The translations under genes and the position numbers were made by a program. The notes under the pieces were generated by a model. It did not search any database and was not told the origin of the DNA. It saw nothing but the letters and a program-made list of their open reading frames with translations. From Prauserella flavalba (GTDB taxonomy: Bacteria; Actinomycetota; Actinomycetes; Mycobacteriales; Pseudonocardiaceae): a stretch of DNA of 64,000 nucleotides. The stretch spans positions 1 to 64,000 of the forward strand of contig NZ_MASU01000006.1 of assembly GCF_003202235.1 (NCBI RefSeq), written 5' to 3'. Each line of letters begins with the position of its first letter. Within the stretch, counting starts at the first letter, position 1. Below are positions 51,974-59,271 of this stretch, in pieces.

Positions 51974-52688
51974 GGTGCACCCGATCGTCCCTATCCACGT
52001 GCACTAGGTGCTTCGACTCGAGCGTCGCCAGAGTGCGCCTCAGGTTCTGCCGCGACGCCTTCGGCATCCAATCCCGCAAGGTCAGGAACGGCACCGGCAC
52101 GGGCGACCAGTAGGTCAGGAGCAGCGCACGTTCCGAGGCAGCCACTTTCTTGAGGATGACCGGGAATCCGTTGATCTCCTGAATTACCGGGATGTCCCGC
52201 TCCACGAGGGCGTTGATGACGGCGTGTGCCTCGTCCGGGTCTGAGGCACATAGGAGTCGAACGAACTCGGCCAGCACCCATGAAGACGTGGCAACGACAA
52301 GGCTCGAATCCTGCACGTTGGGATCGATGCCGTCCGCCAGGTGAGCCGCGTCGCGCTTGTTCCTGATGTCGTAGATGACCGCCAAGGACTTGGGGATATG
52401 CAGGCGCACGCTGTCACTGGCGTGCCCTGAGGAGGCCAACGTCCCGAGAAGCGTCGGGACTTTGGGGAGCGTTGTCCCGATCGGCGTGTGCTGGCCGGTC
52501 GTCAACCACTGGAGGACACGAAACGCCGCTTCCGAGAAGCGTCCACCTTCCACGACGTTCGGGCGCAGGTCGTGGACAGCGAAGCGACGCTTCATCTCTT
52601 TGAACGCGTCGAACAACTCCTTGGCGACTGGTGCGGGCACCCCAGCTGCGGAGAACTCGGACTCGAGGTCAGCGACGGTGAGCGCCAA
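51918..52688 (-). CDS. HEPN-like/winged-helix protein of a two-gene cassette
   Basis: 256 residues from TTG 52688 (GGAG 4 nt upstream). The middle has IPKSLAVIYDIRNKRDAAHL with R109, N110 and H116, followed by IDPNVQDSS and a helix WVLAEFVRLL. This resembles the Abi_C/HEPN R-N-x-H RNase signature. The C-terminal ~55 residues look like a winged helix (LTLRDWMPKASRQNLRRTLA, then LESKHLVHVDRDDRVHLT). Starts 1 bp after the stop of the partner gene. Composition is less GC-rich at third positions than core genes. Function unproven; a defence or stress RNase is one possibility. Confidence 0.6.
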   Translation of the reverse strand: MALTVADLESEFSAAGVPAPVAKELFDAFKEMKRRFAVHDLRPNVVEGGRFSEAAFRVLQWLTTGQHTPIGTTLPKVPTLLGTLASSGHASDSVRLHIPKSLAVIYDIRNKRDAAHLADGIDPNVQDSSLVVATSSWVLAEFVRLLCASDPDEAHAVINALVERDIPVIQEINGFPVILKKVAASERALLLTYWSPVPVPFLTLRDWMPKASRQNLRRTLATLESKHLVHVDRDDRVHLTLVGEQHVAQCGLLKPA

Positions 52689-52689
52689 G

Positions 52690-53331
52690 CTACTCCGCCT
52701 TGGTCTGGCCGGTCAGCGCGCCAACCGTGGCGGCGAAGGAATCGACACCTGCCGCACGGACCTTGAAGACCTTCGCCCGGTCCCCGGTCTGCAGGAGCCC
52801 TGGGATGCCCTTCACGTTACCCGCGAAGTTCCGGTCGAAAATGCCGAGGCGCTGACACTCCTCGCGGACCGCCGAATCCTGCACTTCGGCCTCTCCGAGG
52901 CCGAAGTGTCGTGCGACAACGATCAGGGTGGCGACCGTGATCTGACCTTGCTTCAAGGACGAGCCGAGCGCTCGCCGCGTCACGTTGAGGCGCGGCGCGC
53001 CGTCCTTGAGGAAGATCAGGCTCTCGAGGGTGTCGACGGGGACATCAGTCTCGCGAGCGATCGCGGCGAAGAACTCTTCCTCGTTAACTGGCGCGTCCGG
53101 ACTAGCGGCGGCTCCGCCGCCCCCGGCCGCCTTCGGCTTCGATGCGGTCTTCTTCGTAGGTCCGCCCTTGGGCTTTACGCCGGAGTCACCGTTGCCCGAG
53201 CGTCTCGGTGCTGCCGTGTCCCCGCCGCGCATGCGAAGTGCCTCCACAAGCGCGACTCCCTGAACGTGCTCCGGGAGGCCCGCTGCCTCGACATCTGCCC
53301 ACGCTTGCGCGAGTTGCTTGCTTACGTCCAT
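52690..53331 (-). CDS. Hypothetical partner protein of the HEPN-like cassette
   Basis: 213 residues from ATG 53331. The N-terminal helix region (SKQLAQAWADVEAAGLPEHV) joins, through a Lys/Ala/Gly-rich linker (about 45-80), a C-terminal domain: EEEFFAAIARETDVPVDTLE, LNVTRRALGSSLKQGQITVA, then FAGNVKGIPGLLQTGDRAKV. It is translated immediately before the HEPN-like gene, so the two products probably work together. No family recognised. AGTAGTCTACGTACC upstream (minus) may hold the promoter. Confidence 0.6.
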   Translation of the reverse strand: MDVSKQLAQAWADVEAAGLPEHVQGVALVEALRMRGGDTAAPRRSGNGDSGVKPKGGPTKKTASKPKAAGGGGAAASPDAPVNEEEFFAAIARETDVPVDTLESLIFLKDGAPRLNVTRRALGSSLKQGQITVATLIVVARHFGLGEAEVQDSAVREECQRLGIFDRNFAGNVKGIPGLLQTGDRAKVFKVRAAGVDSFAATVGALTGQTKAE

Positions 53332-54005
53332 GCGTGATCCCCAATCTCGGTACGTAGACTACTGCGCGATCCCCACTCCTGGGCGCGACATCGGAATGTG
53401 CGGGGAAGTGGCCAGGGTAAGCGTGACGACAAGCGTGATGACACCCGCCCCGAGAGTCGTTGCCAGCTCTCGGGGGATGCGGGCCGAATCAGCGGCTGGT
53501 TTGGCCTACGCTGGCCGCGGAGCAGGCTGAACTCATACCGCGAGTCTTGACCATCGAGTCGTCCGGGCCGGACTCGTAGTCGGTCACGAAGCTCAGGTCC
53601 GGAGGCATCGTCGTCCGGAAGCTCCGCAGGCCTGCTCGCCCTCGAGCAGGACGTGCGAGTCGCCAGCGAGGTCTAGCATCAGCTCCTCGTCCGAGCGGAG
53701 GAGCTACAACCACGCCAGGTGCATGCGGATGACTGAGCCCACGAGAGCGCGGGCTCCGCCGAGTCGTTTGCGTAGGGCGCGCGGCGAGGCACGGCTCCTC
53801 GATGCGAGCGTCGCTTGCCGCCGAGAAGGTCGCGCCATATCGCGGCCGTAGTAGTCCGGGTCTCGCCTTCCGGGGAGACCCCTGCGTCTCGTGAACATCT
53901 CCTTGTCGAGACCCAACGAGGCCCCCGCATCCCCGCAAGGGGCCTAGTCTCGGAAGGTCTGTCTCGGCAATTGAGTTTCAGGAAGTGAGTTCCTGAGACC
54001 GAGAG
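53332..54005. other. Stretch without a convincing gene
   Basis: 674 bases. Open frames here are short, with no start signals and mixed composition. A minus-strand segment around 53530-53610 reads SFVTDYESGPDDSMVK and could be a gene fragment, but nothing supports it. The right end holds the terminator of the Abi_2 gene. Confidence 0.5.
53978..53996 (-). terminator. Hairpin after the Abi_2 gene
   Basis: TCAGGAA (53978-53984) and TTCCTGA (53990-53996) with loop GTGAG, 9 bp beyond the Abi_2 stop (54006). Confidence 0.6.
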
Positions 54006-54998
54006 TCACCGCTGCCAGAGTTCGAGGGACTCCCATCCCTGGGGGACGCCGATGGAAGCGACCGACAGAGCGTTTGAGGTCGGGAAGCCCTGCAGCAGCT
54101 CGGCCAGTCGTCGGTGCCAATCCGTCCCTGCCTCGATCGCGGGAAGGAGATGGGCGATCACGGCCAGCGCGTTGTACGTGCCGAAGACGCCTTTGGACGT
54201 CTGCTCGTCCCGGAGGTGGTCAAGGGGCGGCACCTGACCAGCCTTGGGCCTCGCGGGCGCGTTCTGAAGCTTCCGGTTGAACAGGCGTGCGTGGTGCGCC
54301 GCGACGTTCCGGACATAGTTGAGACTGGCGAGCCAGCTGACCATGGTCTTCTTCGTCGGTGCCCCGAAGGCGAGGGCGATCTCCTCGGCGTCCTGCTGGC
54401 GCAGCCCCCTGTAGAGGACGGAGAGCTGGCCAAGCTCGAGCAGCTCGGTGAGCGCCCAGACCGGCATCCGGTCGTCGTACTTCTCGCGGAAGTGGACGAC
54501 GAACTGCTCGTCGGACTTGGCCCGCCGCTCGCCGGCGCGCTCCAGCCATCTCGCGTGCGAACTTGGGTTCGGCTCCCCGCTCTCGGGGTCGGTGCCCGGT
54601 GCGGTGAATGCCTCTGTGAAGCACGCGGGATTCTCGTGGGCGAAGGCAGAGGTGCGACCGAGCACATAGCCCAGCTGCATGCGCACGGCGACCTCGATGC
54701 GCTCGACGCCGTCCATGACGAGCATGCGCAGCCGGCGGTCGAAGTCGATGAGGTCCTCGGCGTGGCCCAGCGTCGTCCCCGCCCTGTAGCCGCCGAGGAC
54801 CCGGGTGCGCTCACGGCCGTCGTCGTCGGCGTACTGCTCGGACTCGCGGAACGGGTACAGGTATCCGGTGAGCCGGTAGTAGCCCACCGCCTTGAGGACC
54901 GCTGCCGCGCGGTCGCGGTCGCCCACGTCGATTCCCCGGCTCGCCAGGCGCTCGACCTGCTGCTCCAGGGAGAGCCAGGGCTTCGTGTACTCGACCAT
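54006..54998 (-). CDS. Abi_2 family (AbiD/AbiF-like) abortive-infection protein
   Basis: 330 residues from ATG 54998 (GAGGA upstream). Family N-terminus KPWLSLEQQVERLASRGI, then AAAVLKAVGYYRLTGYLYPF; DFDRRLRMLVMDGVERIEVA in the middle; and the HEPN-type site YVRNVAAHHARLFNR with R230 and H235/H236. Abi_2 proteins are HEPN RNases used in phage defence and toxin-antitoxin pairs, some controlled by an RNA made from their leader. A structured RNA directly precedes this gene. No protein antitoxin is adjacent on the same strand. Confidence 0.88.
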   Translation of the reverse strand: MVEYTKPWLSLEQQVERLASRGIDVGDRDRAAAVLKAVGYYRLTGYLYPFRESEQYADDDGRERTRVLGGYRAGTTLGHAEDLIDFDRRLRMLVMDGVERIEVAVRMQLGYVLGRTSAFAHENPACFTEAFTAPGTDPESGEPNPSSHARWLERAGERRAKSDEQFVVHFREKYDDRMPVWALTELLELGQLSVLYRGLRQQDAEEIALAFGAPTKKTMVSWLASLNYVRNVAAHHARLFNRKLQNAPARPKAGQVPPLDHLRDEQTSKGVFGTYNALAVIAHLLPAIEAGTDWHRRLAELLQGFPTSNALSVASIGVPQGWESLELWQR

Positions 54999-55010
54999 GA
55001 AGATCCTCGC

Positions 55011-55055
55011 GAAAAGAAAATCAGCCCGCGCCTTGCGGCAACGGGCTGATCGTGA
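55011..55055 (-). ncRNA. Structured terminator-like leader RNA of the Abi_2 gene (abiF-motif candidate)
   Basis: On the minus strand ATCAGCCCG pairs perfectly with CGGGCTGAT (plus positions 55042-55050 and 55020-55028). Inside is an asymmetric TT/G loop, a GCC/GGC stem and a GCAA tetraloop. The stem is followed at once by TTTTCTTTTC, so it looks like an intrinsic terminator 12 nt before the start codon region. I recall an abiF RNA motif described upstream of Abi_2 genes; a match has not been tested. It may be an RNA antitoxin or an attenuator. Confidence 0.6.
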
Positions 55056-55062
55056 TGTCTCG

Positions 55063-55068
55063 ATGCTA
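55063..55068 (-). promoter_or_regulatory. -10 element for the Abi_2 leader
   Basis: TAGCAT on the minus strand would place the start near 55056, so the transcript would begin a few bases before the hairpin. No good -35 is visible. Confidence 0.4.
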
Positions 55069-55069
55069 G

Positions 55070-55641
55070 CACGGGGATCCGACGGTCGCCGCCGAATCAG
55101 GGTCGAGCCGTGCTGACAGAGGGCGTAGCACCTGCGGCGAGGACGAAAGCGGCTGGTCATGATCATCCGCACAACGACGTGCCCGGAGTGCTTGCCGAGC
55201 GCATACTGCGCCGGTCGCGTTCCGATTCAACATGACGCAAAACCGACCCTGACCTGCAGTTATGCACCAACAGCGTGTCTCAGATCGCGTTCTGCGCCAA
55301 GATTCGGCACGTGGTGGAGTTCCGCTTCAACGTCTGAGCGGGGCCTGTTTCCCGAGGCCAGGCCATCAGGAGGCCTCAAGGTTCGTCATATTTGTCGGGC
55401 TGACCAGCGATGTTCGAGCGTGACCGTGGCGTTGGTGTCCCCTGGCGCCCACTGACCGGGTGACCACGCCGCACCCGGCCGCCGCATCGCCGACATGCAC
55501 GAGCTACGCGGCGCTCTGCACTCTCGGCCACCGGTATGTAGGAGCGGGGCCGTCCACGGCGCGGAGCTTGTCCTCGCCGGACCGGGCTGATCGCTGAGAC
55601 GCCAGGGAGGCGACGAAGGCTGCGGTCGGTGAGTGCCTCGA
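55070..55641. other. Non-coding stretch between Abi_2 and the toxin-antitoxin operon
   Basis: No convincing gene in about 570 bases. It contains the left 29-bp direct repeat (55319-55347), which could be the 3' end of a decayed frame (CACGTGGTGGAGTTC... ending in TGA). Composition is mixed, typical of a scarred accessory region. Confidence 0.5.
55319..55347 (+). repeat. Left 29-bp direct repeat flanking the toxin-antitoxin module
   Basis: Shares 27 of 29 bases with 56539-56567. Core: CTTCAACGTCTGAGC, then GGGCCTG after one variable base. The two copies are 1220 bp apart with the TA operon between them. Confidence 0.85.
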
Positions 55642-55661
55642 TATAACGCTGATGTTATAGT
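55642..55661 (+). promoter_or_regulatory. TA operon operator overlapping its -10
   Basis: TATAAC-GCTGAT-GTTATA (55642-55659) is a perfect dyad. TATAGT (55656-55661) overlaps its right arm and lies 7 nt before GTG 55669, so the mRNA is probably leaderless and the XRE antitoxin could repress by covering the -10. Confidence 0.65.
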
Positions 55662-55668
55662 TGGTTGC

Positions 55669-56043
55669 GTGGTCTGGGAGGTGGAACTCGTCGCGGAGGT
55701 CGAAGACTGGTTCCTGAACCTCGCGAGCACGGACCCTGAGAGTGCGGACCTGGTCGAGGAGGCTATCGAGGTACTGGCCAATAGTGGTCCCACCTTGAGT
55801 AGACCACTCGTGGATCGCATCAAGGGTTCGACGATCCATAACTTGAAAGAGCTGCGCCCCGCTTCTGCAGGACGGAGTGAGGTTCGAATCCTCTTCGTGT
55901 TCGATCCCGCTCGGTGCGCGATCTTGCTCGTCGCTGGAGACAAGCAGGGACAGTGGAAACAGTGGTACGACGATGCAATTCCGCTAGCGGAGCGGCGTTA
56001 CCGAAAACACTTGACCGCACTGGAGGTCGATACAGATGGCTAA
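55669..56043 (+). CDS. HigB/RelE-like toxin (phage-derived Gp49-like family)
   Basis: 124 residues from GTG 55669. Pattern of the Gp49-like/HigB family: EVEDWFLNLASTDPESADLV, then PLVDRIKGSTIHNLKELRPA, RSEVRILFVFDPARCAILLV and GDKQGQWKQWYDDAIPLAERRY. Probable ribosome-dependent mRNA interferase. Its stop overlaps the antitoxin start by 8 bp. Toxin-first order is typical of HigBA. Confidence 0.9.
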   Translation: MVWEVELVAEVEDWFLNLASTDPESADLVEEAIEVLANSGPTLSRPLVDRIKGSTIHNLKELRPASAGRSEVRILFVFDPARCAILLVAGDKQGQWKQWYDDAIPLAERRYRKHLTALEVDTDG

Positions 56044-56398
56044 GTGGGAGGACGTCAAGGCGCGTAAGCGTCAGCTTGACGAAGCCTCTGGCCGAGATGT
56101 CGACGCGTCCGTGGCCGAGGCTAAGGACCGCACGTCAGCCTACGTGCTGGGTTACCGGCTGAAGGAACTGCGCGAGCGAGCGGGTCTCAGCCAAGTGGAA
56201 ATCGCCCGACGTATGAGCGTCAGGCAGCCGCGAGTGAGTGCCATCGAGAACGGCGACTTGGCTCAGATGGAGGTCGAGACGATCCGTCGCTACGTTGCCG
56301 CGCTCGGTGGCGAGCTTCGCCTTGTCGCCGGCTTCGGTGACCATGACGAGATCGTTTCGACGACGGCGGTCGACAGGAGCGAACTCGCGGTGGGCTAA
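56036..56398 (+). CDS. XRE-family antitoxin (HigA-like)
   Basis: 120 residues. HTH_3 domain: YRLKELRERAGLSQVEIARR, then VRQPRVSAIENGDLAQMEVE and TIRRYVAALGGELRLVA. ATG 56036 overlaps the toxin gene. Binds and neutralises the toxin and likely represses the operon through the dyad at 55642-55659. Confidence 0.92.
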   Translation: MAKWEDVKARKRQLDEASGRDVDASVAEAKDRTSAYVLGYRLKELRERAGLSQVEIARRMSVRQPRVSAIENGDLAQMEVETIRRYVAALGGELRLVAGFGDHDEIVSTTAVDRSELAVG

Positions 56399-56538
56399 CC
56401 ATCGCCCACCAGCACTGGTCGACCTGCATTCGTTCAATCAGTCGTCAGGAAATTTGCGGCGCACGGCAAGCGACCGTCGCCGACGATCTTGGGATGCCCG
56501 GCTCGGGCCGCGCACTCGAGCGTTCCAGCTAGCTTTTT

Positions 56539-56567
56539 GTTCCTCTTCAACGTCTGAGCCGGGCCTG
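56539..56567 (+). repeat. Right 29-bp direct repeat flanking the toxin-antitoxin module
   Basis: Partner of 55319-55347 (two mismatches). No integrase gene lies between or beside the copies. Confidence 0.85.
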
Positions 56568-56671
56568 CTCGGCGGCCATGTACCGCATCACGGCCATCGT
56601 TTCCCCGGTTCCGCGAAAGATCAGGGCGAACCCGGAGGTCGCCGGCCTCGGTCGGAACTAGCGTGACCGGC

Positions 56672-57151
56672 ATGGGGGAGTCCGTCGCACTGTCCACCGT
56701 TCAGCGGCTCGCTCGCGCCGAGCAGCTGAGGCGCGACGGCGTGCTCGTGTCGGACTGGGAGGCCCTTTCCGCGTTCGAGCGCGCCACCTATCCCGCGATG
56801 GTCGCCGCCATGGAGCGCGCGGGGGTGCCTACCGACGGCCGGCCGCCGGTGTGGGCGTGGAGCGGCGTGCCGACGCCGCTCGACATCACGTCGTTGTTGG
56901 ACCCCGAGCACCAGCTGAGCGCCGGCTATGCGCTCATCGAGTTCGCCGCCCCGGACGGCCTGGTGTTCCTCTCCGACTACGGCTCGTGGAACGACTACCT
57001 GGCCGCGTGGTTCGACGACCCCGAGGCCGTCTGGGCGCCCGGTCAACCTGCCGAGTTCACGAGGCTGCCCCAGGCGTGCGTGCCCTACCTGCGGGGCGAA
57101 TGGGTGCGCACGGTGCGGCCGTTGCCGACGTCGGGGTGGGAGGACGTCTGA
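56672..57151 (+). CDS. DUF3841-like hypothetical protein
   Basis: 159 residues. ATG 56672 is preferred over GTG 56663 because TAGCGT (56659-56664) lies 7 nt before it, a leaderless promoter. STVQRLARAEQLRRDGVLVS, RPPVWAWSGVPTPLD and SDYGSWNDYLAAWFDD recall DUF3841 proteins. Function unknown. First gene to the right of the accessory island. Confidence 0.65.
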   Translation: MGESVALSTVQRLARAEQLRRDGVLVSDWEALSAFERATYPAMVAAMERAGVPTDGRPPVWAWSGVPTPLDITSLLDPEHQLSAGYALIEFAAPDGLVFLSDYGSWNDYLAAWFDDPEAVWAPGQPAEFTRLPQACVPYLRGEWVRTVRPLPTSGWEDV

Positions 57152-57163
57152 CGGCACGCTTGC

Positions 57164-57196
57164 GCCGGGGCCCCCGGGCGGACCCGGTGCCCCGGC
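57164..57196. terminator. Hairpin between the DUF3841-like and small membrane genes
   Basis: GCCGGGGC (57164-57171) and GCCCCGGC (57189-57196) form 8-bp arms between convergent stops (57151 and 57213). Confidence 0.6.
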
Positions 57197-57212
57197 TTCG
57201 GCGGGTGGTGTC

Positions 57213-57317
57213 TCAGCCCGCCGCGGCGAGCAGGATCACGAACAGGAGAGTGATGGTGACCGCGAACGCGGTCACGACGGCCTGCTGACCCGGTGAGAGA
57301 ACGGGGGCGCGGTTCAT
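57213..57317 (-). CDS. 34-residue single-pass membrane peptide
   Basis: ATG 57317 to TGA 57213, preceded by GGGGACC. The product starts MNRAPVLSPGQQA and continues as one hydrophobic helix (TAFAVTITLLFVILLAAAG) to the C-terminus. Codon third positions are GC-rich as in real genes here. Micropeptides of this size are commonly missed. Function unknown. Confidence 0.55.
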   Translation of the reverse strand: MNRAPVLSPGQQAVVTAFAVTITLLFVILLAAAG

Positions 57318-57410
57318 GTGGTCCCCAAAATGACTGGTAGTGGGCGATTCACCCCTGAAAGCGCCCGACCCGTCCCCATTGTTAGCTTCGGCGGCGAACT
57401 GTGGTCCGAT

Positions 57411-57677
57411 TCACAATCGGCGGCCCTTCGCGGTGTAGAACAGCACCGCACCGGCCAGCGCGATCATGAGTGCGAACGCCCCGCCGCCGACGACGAGCGC
57501 CTGCGTGATGTCGCTGTCCCCGGCCGTGGCCGCCCGCTCCCGCGTCTCCGCCGCCGCGGGCAGCGCCCCGACAACGAGGACCAGCAACGCCAGCAGGCCC
57601 GAGACGATCGAGAGCCTGCGATGGGTCGCGGCACCCGAGGTTCCGGACGTGTGGACAGACTTCTTCGAACGGCTCAT
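57411..57677 (-). CDS. Small membrane protein with signal-like N-terminus
   Basis: 88 residues from ATG 57677. Basic N-terminus, hydrophobic segment with signal-peptide look (IVSGLLALLVLVVGALPAAA), short polar loop, then a second helix (ALVVGGGAFALMIALAGAVL) ending in KGRRL. Either two-pass or a cleaved, C-terminally anchored peptide. No family recognised. Confidence 0.65.
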   Translation of the reverse strand: MSRSKKSVHTSGTSGAATHRRLSIVSGLLALLVLVVGALPAAAETRERAATAGDSDITQALVVGGGAFALMIALAGAVLFYTAKGRRL

Positions 57678-57755
57678 CGCGCACTCCCTTCCACCCTCTT
57701 GCGGCTACCCGGGGAACGCGCGACGACACTCTGGCGGTTGCCGTCCCGGCGGAGA

Positions 57756-58046
57756 TCACACCGAGTCGATCACCCCGTCGATCTCGCTGGCGAGCGAGAT
57801 GTCCCGCTCCGTGATGCCGCCCTCCGAATGGGTGCTGAGCCGGAAAGTCAGTGTGCGCCAACGGATGTCGATGTCCGGGTGGTGGTTCTCGTTCTCCGCG
57901 ATCTCGGCGACGCGGTTCACCACCTGGATCGCCTGCGGGAAGGACGCGAGCTTCGCCTCGCGCCGGATGGCGTCGCCTTCCCGCTGCCATTGGGGCAGGT
58001 GCCCCAGCGCCTCGTCGATGCGTTCGTCGTTGAGTACCTCTGCCAT
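57756..58046 (-). CDS. 4a-hydroxytetrahydrobiopterin dehydratase (pterin-4a-carbinolamine dehydratase)
   Basis: 96 residues. Signature ENHHPDIDIRWRTLTFRLST with the conserved HHP, and E-G-G-I-T near the C-terminus. Recycles pterin cofactor or serves in Moco-type pterin chemistry in bacteria lacking phenylalanine hydroxylase. ATG 58046. Divergent from the thiamine transport operon. Confidence 0.9.
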   Translation of the reverse strand: MAEVLNDERIDEALGHLPQWQREGDAIRREAKLASFPQAIQVVNRVAEIAENENHHPDIDIRWRTLTFRLSTHSEGGITERDISLASEIDGVIDSV

Positions 58047-58087
58047 GCGTCCATGGTGGTACCGAGGCGAGTACGCTGCACGTTTGC

Positions 58088-58178
58088 CACGGGAGTCCGG
58101 CGAGGGCCGGGCTGAGAGGTGGGCGAGAGCCCACGACCGTTCGCACCTGATCCGGATCATGCCGGCGCAGGGAGGCCA
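58088..58178 (+). ncRNA. TPP riboswitch
   Basis: Conserved blocks in order: CGGGAGTCCGG, GGGCTGAGAGG, then CGCACCTGATCCGGATCATG and GGCGCAGGGAGG. It lies 44 bp before thiB and should switch off thiamine uptake genes when TPP is plentiful. Confidence 0.95.
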
Positions 58179-58221
58179 CCACTCCTTGCCGGTACGACGC
58201 CGGTCACGACAAGGAGGGTTG

Positions 58222-59271
58222 ATGAGGTTCCTTCGTGCGGCGGCCGCACTGTCCCTGACCGGGCTGCTGACCGCCGGCTGCACCCTGACCGGTGGGGAAG
58301 ACCAGGAGGCCGAGGGGCCCACCACGGTCACGCTCGTCACGCACGAGTCGTGGGCGGCCCCGCAGGAGGTGCTCGACGCCTTCGAGCAGCAGTCCGGCAT
58401 CCGCATCCGCGTGCTCAAGGAGGGCGACGCCGGTGAGCTGACCAACAAGCTCGTGCTCACCAAGGCCAACCCCATCGCCGACGTCGCCTACGGCGTCGAC
58501 TCGACGTTCGCGTCGCGGGCCCTCTCGGAGAACGTCTTCGAGCCCTACACCAGCCCGGAGGCCGACCGCGGCCCGCAGCGGTACTCGGTGGACCCGCGGC
58601 ACCGGCTCTCCGCGGTCGACGTCGGCGACGTGTGCGTGAACATCGACACCGGGTGGTTCGCCGAGCGGGGCCTGCCGGAGCCCGCGACGTTCGACGATCT
58701 CACCGATCCGAGGTACCGCGACCTGCTGGTGGTGGAGAACCCCGCGACGTCGTCGCCAGGGCTCGCGTTCCTGCTCTCGACCGTCGCCCGCTACGGCGAG
58801 CAGGGCTGGGCGGGCTACTGGCAGCGCCTCAAGGACAACGGCGTGCAGGTGGTGAGCGGCTGGACCGAGGCGTACACGCAGGAGTTCTCCGGCTCCTCGG
58901 GCCAGGGCCCGAGGCCGATCGTGGTGTCGTACGCGTCCTCACCCGCCGCGGAGATCGGCGAGGACGGCAAGCCGCGCACCAAGGCCCTGCTCGACACGTG
59001 CTACCGGCAGGTCGAGTACGCCGGGGTGCTCGCGGGCGCCAAGCACTCCGACAAGGCGGGCAAGGTCGTCGACTTCCTGCTCTCCCAGCAGTTCCAGAGC
59101 ACGGTCGCCGACAACATGTACGTGTACCCGGCGCGGGAGGGCGTGGCGCTGCCGTCCGGCTGGGCGCAGGCCGCCCCGCTGCCGGACAACCCCGCGTCGC
59201 TGCCCGGCGAGCAGGTGCAGGCGGGGCGTGAGCGGTGGATCGAGCAATGGCGCGCGCTGCTGGAGGGCTAG
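58222..59271 (+). CDS. thiB: Thiamine ABC transporter substrate-binding lipoprotein
   Basis: 349 residues. Lipoprotein signal with lipobox LTAGC (about residue 19), then a type II periplasmic-binding fold: VTLVTHESWAAPQEVLDAFE, NPIADVAYGVDSTFASRAL, VGDVCVNIDTGWFAERGLPE and VENPATSSPGLAFLL. AAGGAGG precedes ATG 58222. The 3' end overlaps thiP by 37 bp if thiP starts at 59235. Confidence 0.93.
   Translation: MRFLRAAAALSLTGLLTAGCTLTGGEDQEAEGPTTVTLVTHESWAAPQEVLDAFEQQSGIRIRVLKEGDAGELTNKLVLTKANPIADVAYGVDSTFASRALSENVFEPYTSPEADRGPQRYSVDPRHRLSAVDVGDVCVNIDTGWFAERGLPEPATFDDLTDPRYRDLLVVENPATSSPGLAFLLSTVARYGEQGWAGYWQRLKDNGVQVVSGWTEAYTQEFSGSSGQGPRPIVVSYASSPAAEIGEDGKPRTKALLDTCYRQVEYAGVLAGAKHSDKAGKVVDFLLSQQFQSTVADNMYVYPAREGVALPSGWAQAAPLPDNPASLPGEQVQAGRERWIEQWRALLEG

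Noticed and set aside
53489-53938. 149-residue minus-strand open frame in the accessory island
   Set aside because: No Shine-Dalgarno, Arg/Pro-rich shadow-like composition and no recognisable domain.
55870-55895. T-arm-like sequence GGTTCGAATCC suggesting a tRNA end
   Set aside because: It lies within the HigB-like toxin frame, coding for the conserved SEVRILF strand; no acceptor or anticodon stem is found.
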